In this document: positions 44,646 through 55,174 of the stretch, piece by piece
How positions within the stretch are numbered: position 1 is the stretch's first letter
Layout of the letters: every line of letters starts with the position of its first letter
Source: Phycisphaerae bacterium
GTDB lineage: Bacteria > Planctomycetota > Phycisphaerae > Sedimentisphaerales > Anaerobacaceae
Assembly: GCA_012744475.1 (NCBI GenBank)
Contig: JAAYBV010000037.1
Coordinates: 1 to 59,771, forward strand
Direction of reading: 5' to 3'
Length of the DNA stretch: 59,771 nt
The notes under the pieces: generated by a model
What the model was told of the DNA's origin: nothing
Seen by the model: only the letters and a program-made list of their open reading frames with translations
Database searches by the model: none
Translations under genes and position numbers: made by a program

Positions 44646-45899
44646 TTAGCTGCCGGTAGCACTCAAGCTGGTGATGACCTGAATCATCGGCAGGAACACC
44701 GCCACGACGATCACACCCACCATGCCGCCGAGCCCGATGATCATGATCGGCTCCAGCATGGACATCAAACCGCCGACCAGCACATCCACCTGCTCGTCGT
44801 AATTGTCCGCCACTTTCAGCAACATCTTGTCGAGGTCTCCGGTCTCTTCGCCGACCGCCACCATGTTGCTGACCAGCAAGTCGATGGTCTTGGACTGGCG
44901 GAGCGGCGCGGCGAAGGTGTCCCCCTGCCGGATCGAGTTGTGGATGTTGCCCAGCAGCTTCGCATAGACCTCGTTGCCTGCCGTCTCACGCGTCACGTTG
45001 ATGGCGTCGAGAATCGGCACGCCGGCGCTGATCAGCGTCCCGAGGGTTCGCGTCCATCGCGTGATGGAGACCTTACTGGACAACTGCCCGACCACCGGCA
45101 TCCGCAGATTGATGCTATCCAACACCATGCGTCCCGCCTGGAACCTCCGGATGATCCGCAGGGTGATGATGATGGCAATCGGGGTCGCGATCATCCACGC
45201 CCAGCCGTACCGGTAGGCGATCCACGCGCTGATGCCCAGCACGGCCGTCGTGATGGGGTTCAAGGAGCCTCCGACCATCTCCTTGAGCACGCTTTCAAAC
45301 TGCGGGATCACAAACATCATCAGGCCCAGCAGGATCAGAAACGCGGCCGTGAGCACCACGATCGGGTAGATCATGGCGCTCTTGACACGACCCTTCAGGC
45401 GGATGGCCTTCTCCTTGAAGTCGGCGATACGCGCCAGAATCAGGTCGAGCACGCCGCCCGCCTCGCCGGCCGCCACCATGTTCACGAACAGACGGTCGAA
45501 ACACCGCGGGAACTTCGCCATGGCCTCCGAGAGCGTCGTACCGCCCTCGATCTCGTCCGCCACGTACCCGATGATCCGCTTGAAGGCGCCCGATTTCTGC
45601 TGCTCTTCGAGGATGCGCAGAGACCGAAGGATCGGCAAACCCGCATCCTGGAGCGTCGAAAGCTGCCGCGCGAACTCCGTGACGTATTTGACCTTGACCT
45701 TCGCCCTGGCCCCCCGGCGGGCCCGCGTCTTTGCCGCGGTCTTGCCCACCTGCTTCGTCGCCGTCTTCGAGCGGACCTTCGTGGGGAAGTACCCCATGTT
45801 GCGGATCTTGCTGATGGCTTCCTTCTCGCTGAGGGCCTCGATCTCGTCCTTGATCTCGACCCCCTGGGAATCCAACGCTACATATTGAAAGACAGGCAT
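44646..45899 (-). CDS. Type II secretion/type IV pilus inner membrane protein GspF/PilC
   Basis: A 417-residue GspF/PilC family protein, the inner-membrane platform that receives the ATPase motion. Two T2SSF domains repeat: the first (about 70-195, with EFARQLSTLQDAGLPILRSL) and the second (about 275-400, RWTRTLGTLISAGVPILDAI), each followed by membrane helices. A lysine/arginine-rich stretch (about 45-70, with KTAAKTRARRGARAK) precedes the first domain. The ATG follows AGGTAGGAAC. It lies after one GspE/PilB gene and before the pseudopilins. Confidence 0.93.
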   Translation of the reverse strand: MPVFQYVALDSQGVEIKDEIEALSEKEAISKIRNMGYFPTKVRSKTATKQVGKTAAKTRARRGARAKVKVKYVTEFARQLSTLQDAGLPILRSLRILEEQQKSGAFKRIIGYVADEIEGGTTLSEAMAKFPRCFDRLFVNMVAAGEAGGVLDLILARIADFKEKAIRLKGRVKSAMIYPIVVLTAAFLILLGLMMFVIPQFESVLKEMVGGSLNPITTAVLGISAWIAYRYGWAWMIATPIAIIITLRIIRRFQAGRMVLDSINLRMPVVGQLSSKVSITRWTRTLGTLISAGVPILDAINVTRETAGNEVYAKLLGNIHNSIRQGDTFAAPLRQSKTIDLLVSNMVAVGEETGDLDKMLLKVADNYDEQVDVLVGGLMSMLEPIMIIGLGGMVGVIVVAVFLPMIQVITSLSATGS

Positions 45900-45950
45900 G
45901 TTCCTACCTCACTTGAACGCAACCATCCTGAGCTCCACACGGCCAGCGCC

Positions 45951-47714
45951 TTAGCTTTCCGTGATCGTTTCCTTGGCGATCTCGTCGATTGTGGTGATGC
46001 CGTCGAACACCGCGATCAAACCGTTGTAACGCAGCGGTCTCATGCCCGCCTTCTGGGCCGCCACACGCAGGACATTCGTCGAGGCGCGATTCATGATCAG
46101 GTCGCGGATTTCGTCGTTGAAGATCATGATTTCATAGACGCCGGTTCGACCCTTATAGCCGGTCCCGTTGCACTTGCTGCACCCTTTTCCATAATAGAAC
46201 TTCCGGCCGGCGATTTCCTCTTCCGTCAGACTCAGTTCTTTCAACTGGGCCTCGTCCGGTTCGTAGGGGGTCTTGCACTTGGTGCAGATCCGACGGACCA
46301 GACGCTGGGCGACGACGCCTTCGATCGTCGCGGTGATAAGGAACGGCTCGACGCCCAGGTCGAGCAGACGGGCGACGGAACTCGGCGCGTCGTTGGTGTG
46401 CAGCGTGGTGAACACCAGGTGGCCGGTCAGCGACGCCTGGGCCGCGATTTCAGCGGTTTCATGGTCACGAATCTCACCGACGAGCACGATGTCAGGGTCC
46501 TGTCGCAGAATCGAACGCAGGCACCGGGCAAAGGTCAGCCCGATGTCCGGCTTCATCTGGACCTGGATGAGACCGTCGAGATCGTACTCCACCGGGTCTT
46601 CGGTCGTGATGATCTTACTGTCAATCGTGTTCAACTCACTCAAGGCCGAATAGAGGGTGGTGGTCTTTCCGGAACCGGTCGGACCCGTCACGATGATGAT
46701 CCCGTTCGGCCTGTTGATGAGCTGCCGCACCAGCTTCAGGTCTTCCGGCTGGAACCCCAGCTTCTCCAGGTCGAAGCTCACCTGACTGCGGTCCAGCACA
46801 CGAAGCACGACGCTCTCCCCGAACATCGTCGGAAGCACGCTGACACGCAGATCGATCGGATTGCCCTGGACCGAGAGCGAAATGCGACCGTCCTGCGGCA
46901 GTCTTCGCTCGGCGATGTCCAGGTTCGCCATGACCTTGATTCGGGAGCTCAGGGCCGCGGCAATGTACTTCGGAGGCGGGATCATCTCGTACAGAACGCC
47001 GTCGATACGATACCGCATCTTGTATTCGGTCTCGAACGGCTCGAAGTGAATGTCCGACGCCTTGTCTCGAATCGCCTGCAGGAGCACCAGGTTCAGCAGC
47101 TTCTTGACAGGGTTGGACTCCGACAGCTCCTTCAGCTCATCCAGGTCGATGCTCTGATTTCGTCCGTCGAATTCCGCCAGAAACGCATCCGACTGGATCT
47201 CGTCGATCAGCTCCGTGATGTTGTCATCTTCCGACTCGTAGTACTTCTTCAGCGCCGCCTCAAGGGCATCCCGGTCGGTCATTTTCGCCGTGACGGAAAA
47301 CCCCATCAACGTCCTCAGGTCGTCCGTCGCCCGGAAGTTGTCGACATTGTCAAGCACGACGACCAACTCATTCTTTGCCTTGTTGTACTCAATTGGAACA
47401 ATATGATAGCTCGTCGCGGTCTGCGCAGGGACCTTGTCGATGACCTCCTGCGGAACATCCAGTCCGTCGATGTTGACGTACTCCATCCCTCGCTTGGCCG
47501 CCAGGGCCACCTGCAACTGCGTCTCATCGATCAGCCCGAGTTCGAGGAAGATCTCGCCGATCCGGACGCCTCCGCCTCGCTGCTTCTGGATGGTGAGGCA
47601 CTCGTGGACCTTCTCCCGACTGAGGATCCCCATCTTCATCAGGATTCGCCCCAGGGGCCGGCCACGCAACTGCTCAACCGGAGGGAGCTTGATAGCTGTT
47701 TTGCTTTTGCCCAT
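45951..47714 (-). CDS. GspE/PilB family assembly ATPase, copy 1
   Basis: A 587-residue hexameric ATPase that drives pseudopilus or pilus assembly. The N-terminus has two MshEN-like repeats (LGRILMKMGILSREKVHECL and IGEIFLELGLIDETQLQVAL), the type that binds c-di-GMP in MshE. The core has Walker A GPTGSGKTTT, Asp boxes (TTEDPVEY), Walker B DPDIVLVGEIRD and HTNDAPSS. A tetracysteine zinc site (CTKC, CSKC) is present near 500-540. The gene starts at ATG 47714 behind its own -10 box and leads gspF and the pseudopilins. Confidence 0.93.
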   Translation of the reverse strand: MGKSKTAIKLPPVEQLRGRPLGRILMKMGILSREKVHECLTIQKQRGGGVRIGEIFLELGLIDETQLQVALAAKRGMEYVNIDGLDVPQEVIDKVPAQTATSYHIVPIEYNKAKNELVVVLDNVDNFRATDDLRTLMGFSVTAKMTDRDALEAALKKYYESEDDNITELIDEIQSDAFLAEFDGRNQSIDLDELKELSESNPVKKLLNLVLLQAIRDKASDIHFEPFETEYKMRYRIDGVLYEMIPPPKYIAAALSSRIKVMANLDIAERRLPQDGRISLSVQGNPIDLRVSVLPTMFGESVVLRVLDRSQVSFDLEKLGFQPEDLKLVRQLINRPNGIIIVTGPTGSGKTTTLYSALSELNTIDSKIITTEDPVEYDLDGLIQVQMKPDIGLTFARCLRSILRQDPDIVLVGEIRDHETAEIAAQASLTGHLVFTTLHTNDAPSSVARLLDLGVEPFLITATIEGVVAQRLVRRICTKCKTPYEPDEAQLKELSLTEEEIAGRKFYYGKGCSKCNGTGYKGRTGVYEIMIFNDEIRDLIMNRASTNVLRVAAQKAGMRPLRYNGLIAVFDGITTIDEIAKETITES

Positions 47715-47756
47715 AGCTCAAAGCCCTTAAAGCCTCTCTATCTCTTCTACGTCCCG

Positions 47757-47762
47757 ATTATA
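47757..47762 (-). promoter_or_regulatory. -10 box before the first GspE/PilB gene
   Basis: A perfect TATAAT on the minus strand, placing a transcription start about 36 bases before the ATG at 47714. A -35 candidate, TTGGAG, is 19 bases upstream, longer than usual. It sits in a 231-base gap that otherwise shows no gene. Confidence 0.5.
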
Positions 47763-47945
47763 GCAAAGTAAACAGTTATTTCTCCAAAAATTAGAAATGG
47801 GACACCTGGTTAATGAGGCGCAATACGGCTCAGTCTTGCAGCCCCGACAACCAGACAGCGTGTAAGCCTATGTCCTATAGACGTGTTTGTGGCCACCCCG
47901 TTACGCGTGGAATAACCGCTCGTGTGTCGCAGACTTTTCGGACCT

Positions 47946-49097
47946 TTACGTCTTGAGGATCGGTCCCATGTCTTCCAGTTCCTGGGCCGCCTCGGCAGCC
48001 TTCTTCTTCATCTTTCCTCTGGCCGAGGCGATCTTGGCCAGCGCCTTCTCTTGGAGCGCTCCCGGACCCCGGCCCTTGTCGAGCATCTCCTCAAGCGTGA
48101 TCTTGCCGGAGTCGTAGAGGTTCCAGAGATGCTCATCCAGCAATTGCATGCCGAGCTTCTTGCCCGTCTGGATGCTGGAATCAATGCGGTAGGTCTTGTT
48201 CTCCCGGATCAGGTTGGCAATGGCCGGCGTCACCACAAGGAATTCGTAGGCGGCGATTCGGCCGCGACCCGAAGCCAGCGGACAGAGTGCCTGGCTGAGC
48301 ACCGCAAGCAGATTGCCCGCCAACTGGATTCGGATCTGTTCCTGCTGGTCCACCGGGAACACGTCAATAATACGGTTTATGGTACCTGCGGCACTGGTCG
48401 TGTGGACCGTGCTGAACACCAAGTGGCCCGTTTCCGCTGCACGGACCGCCGCCTCGATCGTTTCGAGGTCGCGCAATTCGCCGACGAGAATCACGTCGGG
48501 GTCCTGACGGAGCACGCGTCGGAGGGCCTCGGCGAAGCTGGGCACGTCCACGCCTACTTCACGCTGGTTGATGATCGATTTCTTATGTGGCTGGTAGTAC
48601 TCGATCGGGTCTTCCACCGTCACGATGTGTCGATCGAAATTCTCGTTGATGTAGTTGATCATCGTCGCCAGCGTTGTGGTCTTGCCGCTTCCCGTCGGAC
48701 CGGTAACAAGAAAAAGCCCGCGAGGACGGCGGCAGAGTGCCGCACAGATCTTGGGCAAGCCGAGCTGTTCAAAAGTCAGGAGCTTGTTGGGGATCTGCCG
48801 CAGGACGATGGAAATATTGCCCTTCTGCTTGAACACGGACACACGGAATCTCGCCGCATCGCCGAAGGCGAAGCCAAAATCCGTGCCCCCTTCCTCCTGA
48901 ATCTCCTGCTCGCATCGTTCCGGCGTAATGCTCTTCATCAGGGCTACTGTATCATCGGGCTCCAGAACCTTCGTCTCCAGCGAACGAAGATGCCCATCGA
49001 TGCGAAGCACCGGTGGCCGTCCCACCGAGATGTGAATATCCGAGGCCCCCTGCGAAACACACGCTTGCAGAAGCCTGTCCATGTTCACTGTCGCCAT
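47946..49097 (-). CDS. pilT: PilT family twitching motility ATPase
   Basis: A 383-residue PilT-like ATPase, which retracts type IV pili by pulling subunits back into the membrane. It has the PAS-like N-terminal domain (ASDIHISVGRPPVLRIDG), Walker A GPTGSGKTTT, Asp boxes, Walker B DPDVILVGELRD, and the AIRNLIREN-type helix (here AIANLIRENK). The retraction-linked AIRNLIRE sequence is kept almost whole. The ATG at 49097 follows AAAGGA; the longer frame to 49115 is not needed. It lies 26 bases after the second GspE/PilB gene. Its presence argues that this cluster works as a dynamic pilus, not only as a secretion system. Confidence 0.93.
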   Translation of the reverse strand: MATVNMDRLLQACVSQGASDIHISVGRPPVLRIDGHLRSLETKVLEPDDTVALMKSITPERCEQEIQEEGGTDFGFAFGDAARFRVSVFKQKGNISIVLRQIPNKLLTFEQLGLPKICAALCRRPRGLFLVTGPTGSGKTTTLATMINYINENFDRHIVTVEDPIEYYQPHKKSIINQREVGVDVPSFAEALRRVLRQDPDVILVGELRDLETIEAAVRAAETGHLVFSTVHTTSAAGTINRIIDVFPVDQQEQIRIQLAGNLLAVLSQALCPLASGRGRIAAYEFLVVTPAIANLIRENKTYRIDSSIQTGKKLGMQLLDEHLWNLYDSGKITLEEMLDKGRGPGALQEKALAKIASARGKMKKKAAEAAQELEDMGPILKT

Positions 49098-49123
49098 CTG
49101 GTGATCCTTTGCCAAAAAAACGG

Positions 49124-50863
<1,740 letters not shown>

Positions 50864-50899
50864 ACAAACCTCATGTGCAGCATCAACCCATCCCTGTTC

Positions 50900-50928
50900 A
50901 TTTTATCAGTTCTTCCCAGGCAAGTCAA
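50900..50928 (-). promoter_or_regulatory. Promoter of the pilus/secretion cluster
   Basis: On the minus strand TTGACT (50928-50923), a 17-base spacer and TAAAAT (50905-50900). The -35 box overlaps the last bases and stop codon of cinA. The first gene starts at 50863. Confidence 0.65.
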
Positions 50929-52175
50929 CGGTCCAGTCCGCGTCGCAGGATATCCAGCGCGGTCTGTGCGGCGCGCAGCCGCACGTAACTGCGTTCCCAC
51001 GGGAACACCTGGCGCACCGTGTGCACCTGCCCTTCAAAGTCGGAACAGACATACACAAGGCCGACCGGCTTCTCGTCGGTCCCACCGTCTGGGCCGGCGA
51101 TGCCGGTTATGCCAATCGCATAGTCAGTGCCGGCCCGAGCCCGGGCGCCTCGCGCCATGGCTTGTGCCACCTCCTCACTGACCGCGCCGTGTCTGGCGAT
51201 CAACTCCGGCGGCACCCCCAATTCGTCTATCTTGGCTTCATTGCTGTACGTCACCCACCCGCGCGTGAAGTACCGGCTGGCCCCCGGAACATCGGTGATC
51301 AGCTTGGCGAGAAGCCCTCCCGTGCAGGACTCCGCCACCGCCAGCGTCTTGCCCTGCCGCTGCAACTGCCGACCGACGACCTCGGCCAGGGTCTCCTCGC
51401 CCACGCCATAGACCAGCGGCCCCAGGAGGCCGCGCAGCCTGGTCTCCTGGCACTGGGCCAGATTCTCGGCCTCGGCTACGGTCTGCGTGGTGGCAACAAT
51501 CTCCAGCGTGATTACCCCCGTATGAGCCGTGCAATTGACCAGCGGATTGTGGTCCCGGAGCATCGCGTCGCCAATCATTTCGGCGATCGTCGATTCGCCG
51601 GCGCCGAAGCACCTGAGCCTTCTGACCACCACCGCCTGAGACGGCGCCACCGCCCGCAGTCTCGGAAGGACCGAAGCCGCCAGCATTTGCTCCATCTCTC
51701 GCGGGACGCCGGGAAGAGCGAAGAAGACCTTGCCATCCTTCTCGGCGACGATCCCCGGAGCTGTCCCCCACTCGTTGGGCACAACGTCAGCCCCCTTCGG
51801 GATCCGGGCCTGGCCCGCATTCTTGCGCACCATCGGCACACCACGCCTCTGGAACATCTCACTTATTCTGACAAGCAGGTCCTCCCGGAGTTCCAGCTCG
51901 ACCCCCAGGAACTCGGCAAAGCCTTCCCGCGTCAGATCGTCGTCGGTCGGGCCCAACCCTCCGGTGGCAATGACAATGTCCGCCTCCTCGGCGGCCAGCC
52001 TCAGGGCGCGGACAATCGCCGGCTGGAGATCGGCTACCGTATATGAACTGGCCGTCGGGACGCCGATCAACCGCAACTGCCGTTCGATATACGCCGCATT
52101 CGTGTCGACGGTATGGCCGCTGAGAACCTCGTTGCCGATACTGATGATAGACGCCTGCTTGACCCGACCGACCAT
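50925..52175 (-). CDS. cinA: CinA family protein
   Basis: A 416-residue CinA: an N-terminal MoaB/MogA-like domain (COG1058) with GNEVLSGHTVDTN, GGLGPTDDDLTRE and PGVPREMEQM, and a C-terminal PncC-like domain (AESCTGGLL, GITGIAGPDGGT) of the kind that deamidates NMN. Together they salvage pyridine nucleotides or act on ADP-ribose; competence roles are known in other bacteria. The ATG at 52175 is chosen by homology and GGGAG upstream; the longer frame to 52304 runs into the alcohol dehydrogenase. It lies 129 bases after that gene. Confidence 0.93.
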   Translation of the reverse strand: MVGRVKQASIISIGNEVLSGHTVDTNAAYIERQLRLIGVPTASSYTVADLQPAIVRALRLAAEEADIVIATGGLGPTDDDLTREGFAEFLGVELELREDLLVRISEMFQRRGVPMVRKNAGQARIPKGADVVPNEWGTAPGIVAEKDGKVFFALPGVPREMEQMLAASVLPRLRAVAPSQAVVVRRLRCFGAGESTIAEMIGDAMLRDHNPLVNCTAHTGVITLEIVATTQTVAEAENLAQCQETRLRGLLGPLVYGVGEETLAEVVGRQLQRQGKTLAVAESCTGGLLAKLITDVPGASRYFTRGWVTYSNEAKIDELGVPPELIARHGAVSEEVAQAMARGARARAGTDYAIGITGIAGPDGGTDEKPVGLVYVCSDFEGQVHTVRQVFPWERSYVRLRAAQTALDILRRGLDR

Positions 52176-52304
52176 CCCATCTCCCGACGCACACTGGACC
52201 TGAAACCCCCGAGTGTGACCCCATGCACCACCCGGCGTAGAAACGCCACTATACCCTCCGGCCTGCCCTCGCCACCTGCCGCTGCCACGGAGCGATCCAG
52301 GCAA

Positions 52305-53339
52305 TCACATCTCGATCATCGCCTTAACGACGCCGTCTCTGTATCCGGCCACCAGCTCAAAGGCCTCCTGAACCCGCTCAAGCCTGAACCGGTGCGTCAC
52401 CATGAAATCGACGCCTGCTGCACCCGACGCGACCAGATCCATCGCTTCGTGCGTACACTTGTTTTGACGGCGCACGTTGATGATCGTTACTTCCTTGCGG
52501 CGGATTTTGTCGATCGACAGCGAAATGCGGTCTTCGCGAGGAATACCGATGAGCAGGAGCTTGCCGCCCGGCTTGAGCAGATCGACCGCCTGGTCGATCG
52601 TTTCCTGCTGGCCCGCGCATTCGTACACGACATCCATTCCGGAAGGTTTATGCCGAAGGATCGCCGCGACCACATCCTCCTTGAGCGGATTGCCGACCCA
52701 GGCGGCTCCTGCCTTCCTGGCGATCTCCACTCGCTCGTCGATCTTCTCGGTCATGTAGCACGCCCCGACGCCGGCGGCCCTGGCACTGACCAGACAGCAC
52801 AGCCCAATGGGCCCGGCGCCCAGCACCGCGACGTCCGCCCCCTTGGCCGGACGCGATTGTTTGACCGCGTAGACGGCGATTGCCAGAGGCTCGCAGAGCA
52901 CCCCCTGCTCGATGGAAATCCTGTCGTGCGTCGGCAGACAGCATTCCTCGGGCATTACGATGTACTGCGACAGGCACCCGTTGCCCTGACCGGGCGTGCC
53001 GAGAAAACGCAGATTGAAGCAGGTGTTCTCGCGACCAGCCTTGCACTGCGCACAGGCGTGACAGGACACCGCCGGCTCGATCACCACCTCCTGCCCTACC
53101 TTGAGGCTCTTGACGTCGGGGCCGACCTTCGCGACCGTCGCTGCACACTCATGGCCGACGATGAACGGGAACTGCACGACCTGCGAACCGATTCGCCCGG
53201 TCTCGAAGTAGTGAACGTCCGAGCCGCAGACCCCCACCTTCTCGACCCTCAGCAGAACATCGGTCCCCTTCTGTATCTTCGGATCGGGAACCTCACGTAC
53301 TTCCATCCGGCGAACGCCGGTCAACACCGCTGCTTTCAT
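52305..53339 (-). CDS. Zinc-dependent alcohol dehydrogenase (sorbitol/threonine dehydrogenase type)
   Basis: A 344-residue medium-chain dehydrogenase with catalytic zinc site (GVCGSDVHYF, VGHECAATV), the structural zinc cysteines (CHACAQCKAGRENTC), and the NAD fold motif GAGPIG. The type includes sorbitol, threonine and xylitol dehydrogenases, so polyol oxidation is likely; the exact substrate is uncertain. It follows the YchF-like gene by 33 bases and precedes cinA. Confidence 0.88.
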   Translation of the reverse strand: MKAAVLTGVRRMEVREVPDPKIQKGTDVLLRVEKVGVCGSDVHYFETGRIGSQVVQFPFIVGHECAATVAKVGPDVKSLKVGQEVVIEPAVSCHACAQCKAGRENTCFNLRFLGTPGQGNGCLSQYIVMPEECCLPTHDRISIEQGVLCEPLAIAVYAVKQSRPAKGADVAVLGAGPIGLCCLVSARAAGVGACYMTEKIDERVEIARKAGAAWVGNPLKEDVVAAILRHKPSGMDVVYECAGQQETIDQAVDLLKPGGKLLLIGIPREDRISLSIDKIRRKEVTIINVRRQNKCTHEAMDLVASGAAGVDFMVTHRFRLERVQEAFELVAGYRDGVVKAMIEM

Positions 53340-53372
53340 TCCGTGCTCGACTCCCGTCTGACCCGAGTATGC

Positions 53373-54431
53373 CTATACATTGAATCGGAAATTGATGATG
53401 TCGCCGTCTTTGACGACGTATTCTTTGCCTTCCAGCCGCATCTTCCCCGCCGCTTTAACCGCCTTCTCGTCGCCCAGCGCTTTCAGGTCGGTGTAGGCCA
53501 TCGTCTCGGCTCGGATGAAGCCCCGTTTGATGTCGCTGTGGATCTTGCCGGCCGCATCCACCGCCACCGTGCCGTCCTTGATCGGCCAGGCCCGCACCTC
53601 GTCGGACCCCGCCGTCAGAAAACTCACCAATCCGAGCGTCGAATAGCACATCTGGACGAACTTCTCGGCCGCCGACTCGGTGATCCCCAGATCGGCCATG
53701 AAGGTCTTGCGGCTCTCGGCATCCAACTGCGCCAGCTCGTATTCGAGCTTGGCGCACATCGTCACCGCCGAGATCGGCCCGTCCACGGCAATCGTCTCGC
53801 CCGCCTGATCCTCCCCCACGTTGATGACAGCCGCCATGGGCTTGAGCGTCAGGAAGCCAAGGGATTTGACGATGGCCCGTTCCTCTTCGGTGTGAATCAC
53901 GGAACTGATCGGCTTCTCCGCTTCGATGGCCTCCTGCAACCTCAGTTGGATAGCCAGTTCGACCTTGTCCTGCGCCTGCGTCTTGGTGGGCTTGTGGACC
54001 TGCTTTTCCAGCTTCTCGACCCTCGTGGTGACCAGCTCCAGATCGCTCAGGAGCAGTTCGGTTTGCAGCTCGGCCAGGTCGCGTTTCCAGTCGACGCTGT
54101 TGCGGTATGCCGCGACGCTCGGGTCGTCGAACGCCCGCACGACCAGAATCAACATGTCGGTCGTGCGGATCTGGCCGATCAGCCGTCTGGCCGCGGCGCG
54201 ACCGTGCTCGTCGGTGAAACTGAAACCCGGCAAATCCAGCACATCGATGGTCGCCAGGGTCTTCTTCTTGGGCTTGTAGAGGGCGTTGAGCCAATCCAGA
54301 CGCTTGTCCGGAACCGGCACGATCGCCTCCTCGATCGCGGTGGCTCCGATCGGCGGAACGGCCTTGCCGCTGATGGCTGAGAAAATCGTACTCTTGCCGG
54401 ACTGCATCAGTCCAAGCAATGCTGCTTTCAT
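53373..54431 (-). CDS. YchF/Ola1-like GTPase
   Basis: A 352-residue protein resembling YchF, an Obg-group ATPase/GTPase that binds ribosomes and takes part in stress responses. The P-loop is GLMQSGKST (residues about 7-15), unlike the usual GLPNVGKST of YchF. The G3 DLPGF, the NVGED at the G4 position (NVxE type, linked to ATP use), a coiled-coil segment (about 130-175) and the C-terminal TGS-like domain (KDGDIINFRFNV) are recognisable. The ATG at 54431 is one base after the stop of the fumarase-like gene, so translation is coupled. The function is inferred from the family and is less certain because of the unusual P-loop. Confidence 0.82.
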   Translation of the reverse strand: MKAALLGLMQSGKSTIFSAISGKAVPPIGATAIEEAIVPVPDKRLDWLNALYKPKKKTLATIDVLDLPGFSFTDEHGRAAARRLIGQIRTTDMLILVVRAFDDPSVAAYRNSVDWKRDLAELQTELLLSDLELVTTRVEKLEKQVHKPTKTQAQDKVELAIQLRLQEAIEAEKPISSVIHTEEERAIVKSLGFLTLKPMAAVINVGEDQAGETIAVDGPISAVTMCAKLEYELAQLDAESRKTFMADLGITESAAEKFVQMCYSTLGLVSFLTAGSDEVRAWPIKDGTVAVDAAGKIHSDIKRGFIRAETMAYTDLKALGDEKAVKAAGKMRLEGKEYVVKDGDIINFRFNV

Positions 54432-54432
54432 C

Positions 54433-54981
54433 TCATAGTGCTCCGGACTTATCGCGAACCCTATCGTACACACAGCCCCCGGCGGCATCATATGCCACCA
54501 CCGCAGGGAAATCAACGACCTCCAGCCGGCGGATCGCTTCCGTGCCCAGATCCTCGTACGCGACGACATCGGCGCGGACGATGTGCTTGCTCAGCAGCGC
54601 GCCGGCTCCCCCGAGCGTCGAGAGGTGAACGGCTCCATGCTGCTGCAACGCCCGGCGGACCTCGTCGCTGCGATAGCCTTTGCCCATCGTCGCCCGCAGG
54701 CCGTGGGCAATCAGCCTGGGACTGAACGGGTCCATTCGCGACGAGGTGGTCGGACCGGCGGCGCCGATGACCGCTCCCGGCCGGGCCGGCGTCGGACCGA
54801 CGAAGTAGAGAATCGCCCCATCCAGATCGATCGGCAGTTCCTCCCCGGCGTCGAGTGCGGCACAGAGGCGCTTGTGGGCCATGTCGCGGGCGGTATACAC
54901 CACGCCGCGAAGGATTACCTCATCACCCGCTCTCAGCCGGCGGATATCCTTTTCCGCCAGGGGCGCACACAACTGTATCAC
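54433..54981 (-). CDS. Fumarate hydratase class I beta-subunit-like protein
   Basis: A 182-residue protein matching the C-terminal (beta) part of class I fumarases and tartrate dehydratases. It has GDEVILRGVVYTARDMAHKR in the early part, GPTTSSRMDPFSPRL and GKGYRSDEV in the middle, which are strongly conserved in the family. The GTG at 54981 is preferred over the ATG at 55011 because GGGAGG lies nine bases before it. The alpha subunit with the iron-sulfur cysteines is not in the window, so it must come from elsewhere in the genome. It is followed after one base by the YchF-like gene. Confidence 0.85.
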   Translation of the reverse strand: MIQLCAPLAEKDIRRLRAGDEVILRGVVYTARDMAHKRLCAALDAGEELPIDLDGAILYFVGPTPARPGAVIGAAGPTTSSRMDPFSPRLIAHGLRATMGKGYRSDEVRRALQQHGAVHLSTLGGAGALLSKHIVRADVVAYEDLGTEAIRRLEVVDFPAVVAYDAAGGCVYDRVRDKSGAL

Positions 54982-55058
54982 TGAATCGGACCTCCCGGGC
55001 CCGCTCTGCATCGAGCGCGCCGGACTATGCTATTGGATAAGCGATGCCGCAGGCGGCG

Positions 55059-55087
55059 AGTGTAACACATCGCTCCATCCTTGCGAA
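55059..55087 (-). promoter_or_regulatory. Candidate promoter of the fumarase-like gene run
   Basis: On the minus strand TTCGCA (55087-55082), a 17-base spacer and TACACT (55064-55059), giving about a 70-base leader. It shares the gap with the divergent gene at 55175. Confidence 0.35.
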
Positions 55088-55158
55088 TGGAAAAACGTGC
55101 TGAAAGGGATTTGTTGGGAAAGCCCCGGAAAATTCGTGTCGAAGCGGATCGGCGACTG

Positions 55159-55164
55159 TATAAT
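55159..55164 (+). promoter_or_regulatory. -10 box just before the precorrin-2 dehydrogenase-like gene
   Basis: A perfect TATAAT ends 10 bases before the ATG at 55175, with no Shine-Dalgarno between. A transcript starting the usual distance downstream would be almost leaderless. Confidence 0.45.
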
Positions 55165-55174
55165 CCACAGCGCT

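Noticed and set aside
44940-47771. A 943-codon plus-strand open frame
   Set aside because: It runs opposite gspF and the first GspE/PilB gene, whose ATPase motifs are unmistakable. The frame is open because of GC-rich codon use and its translation has no recognisable domain.
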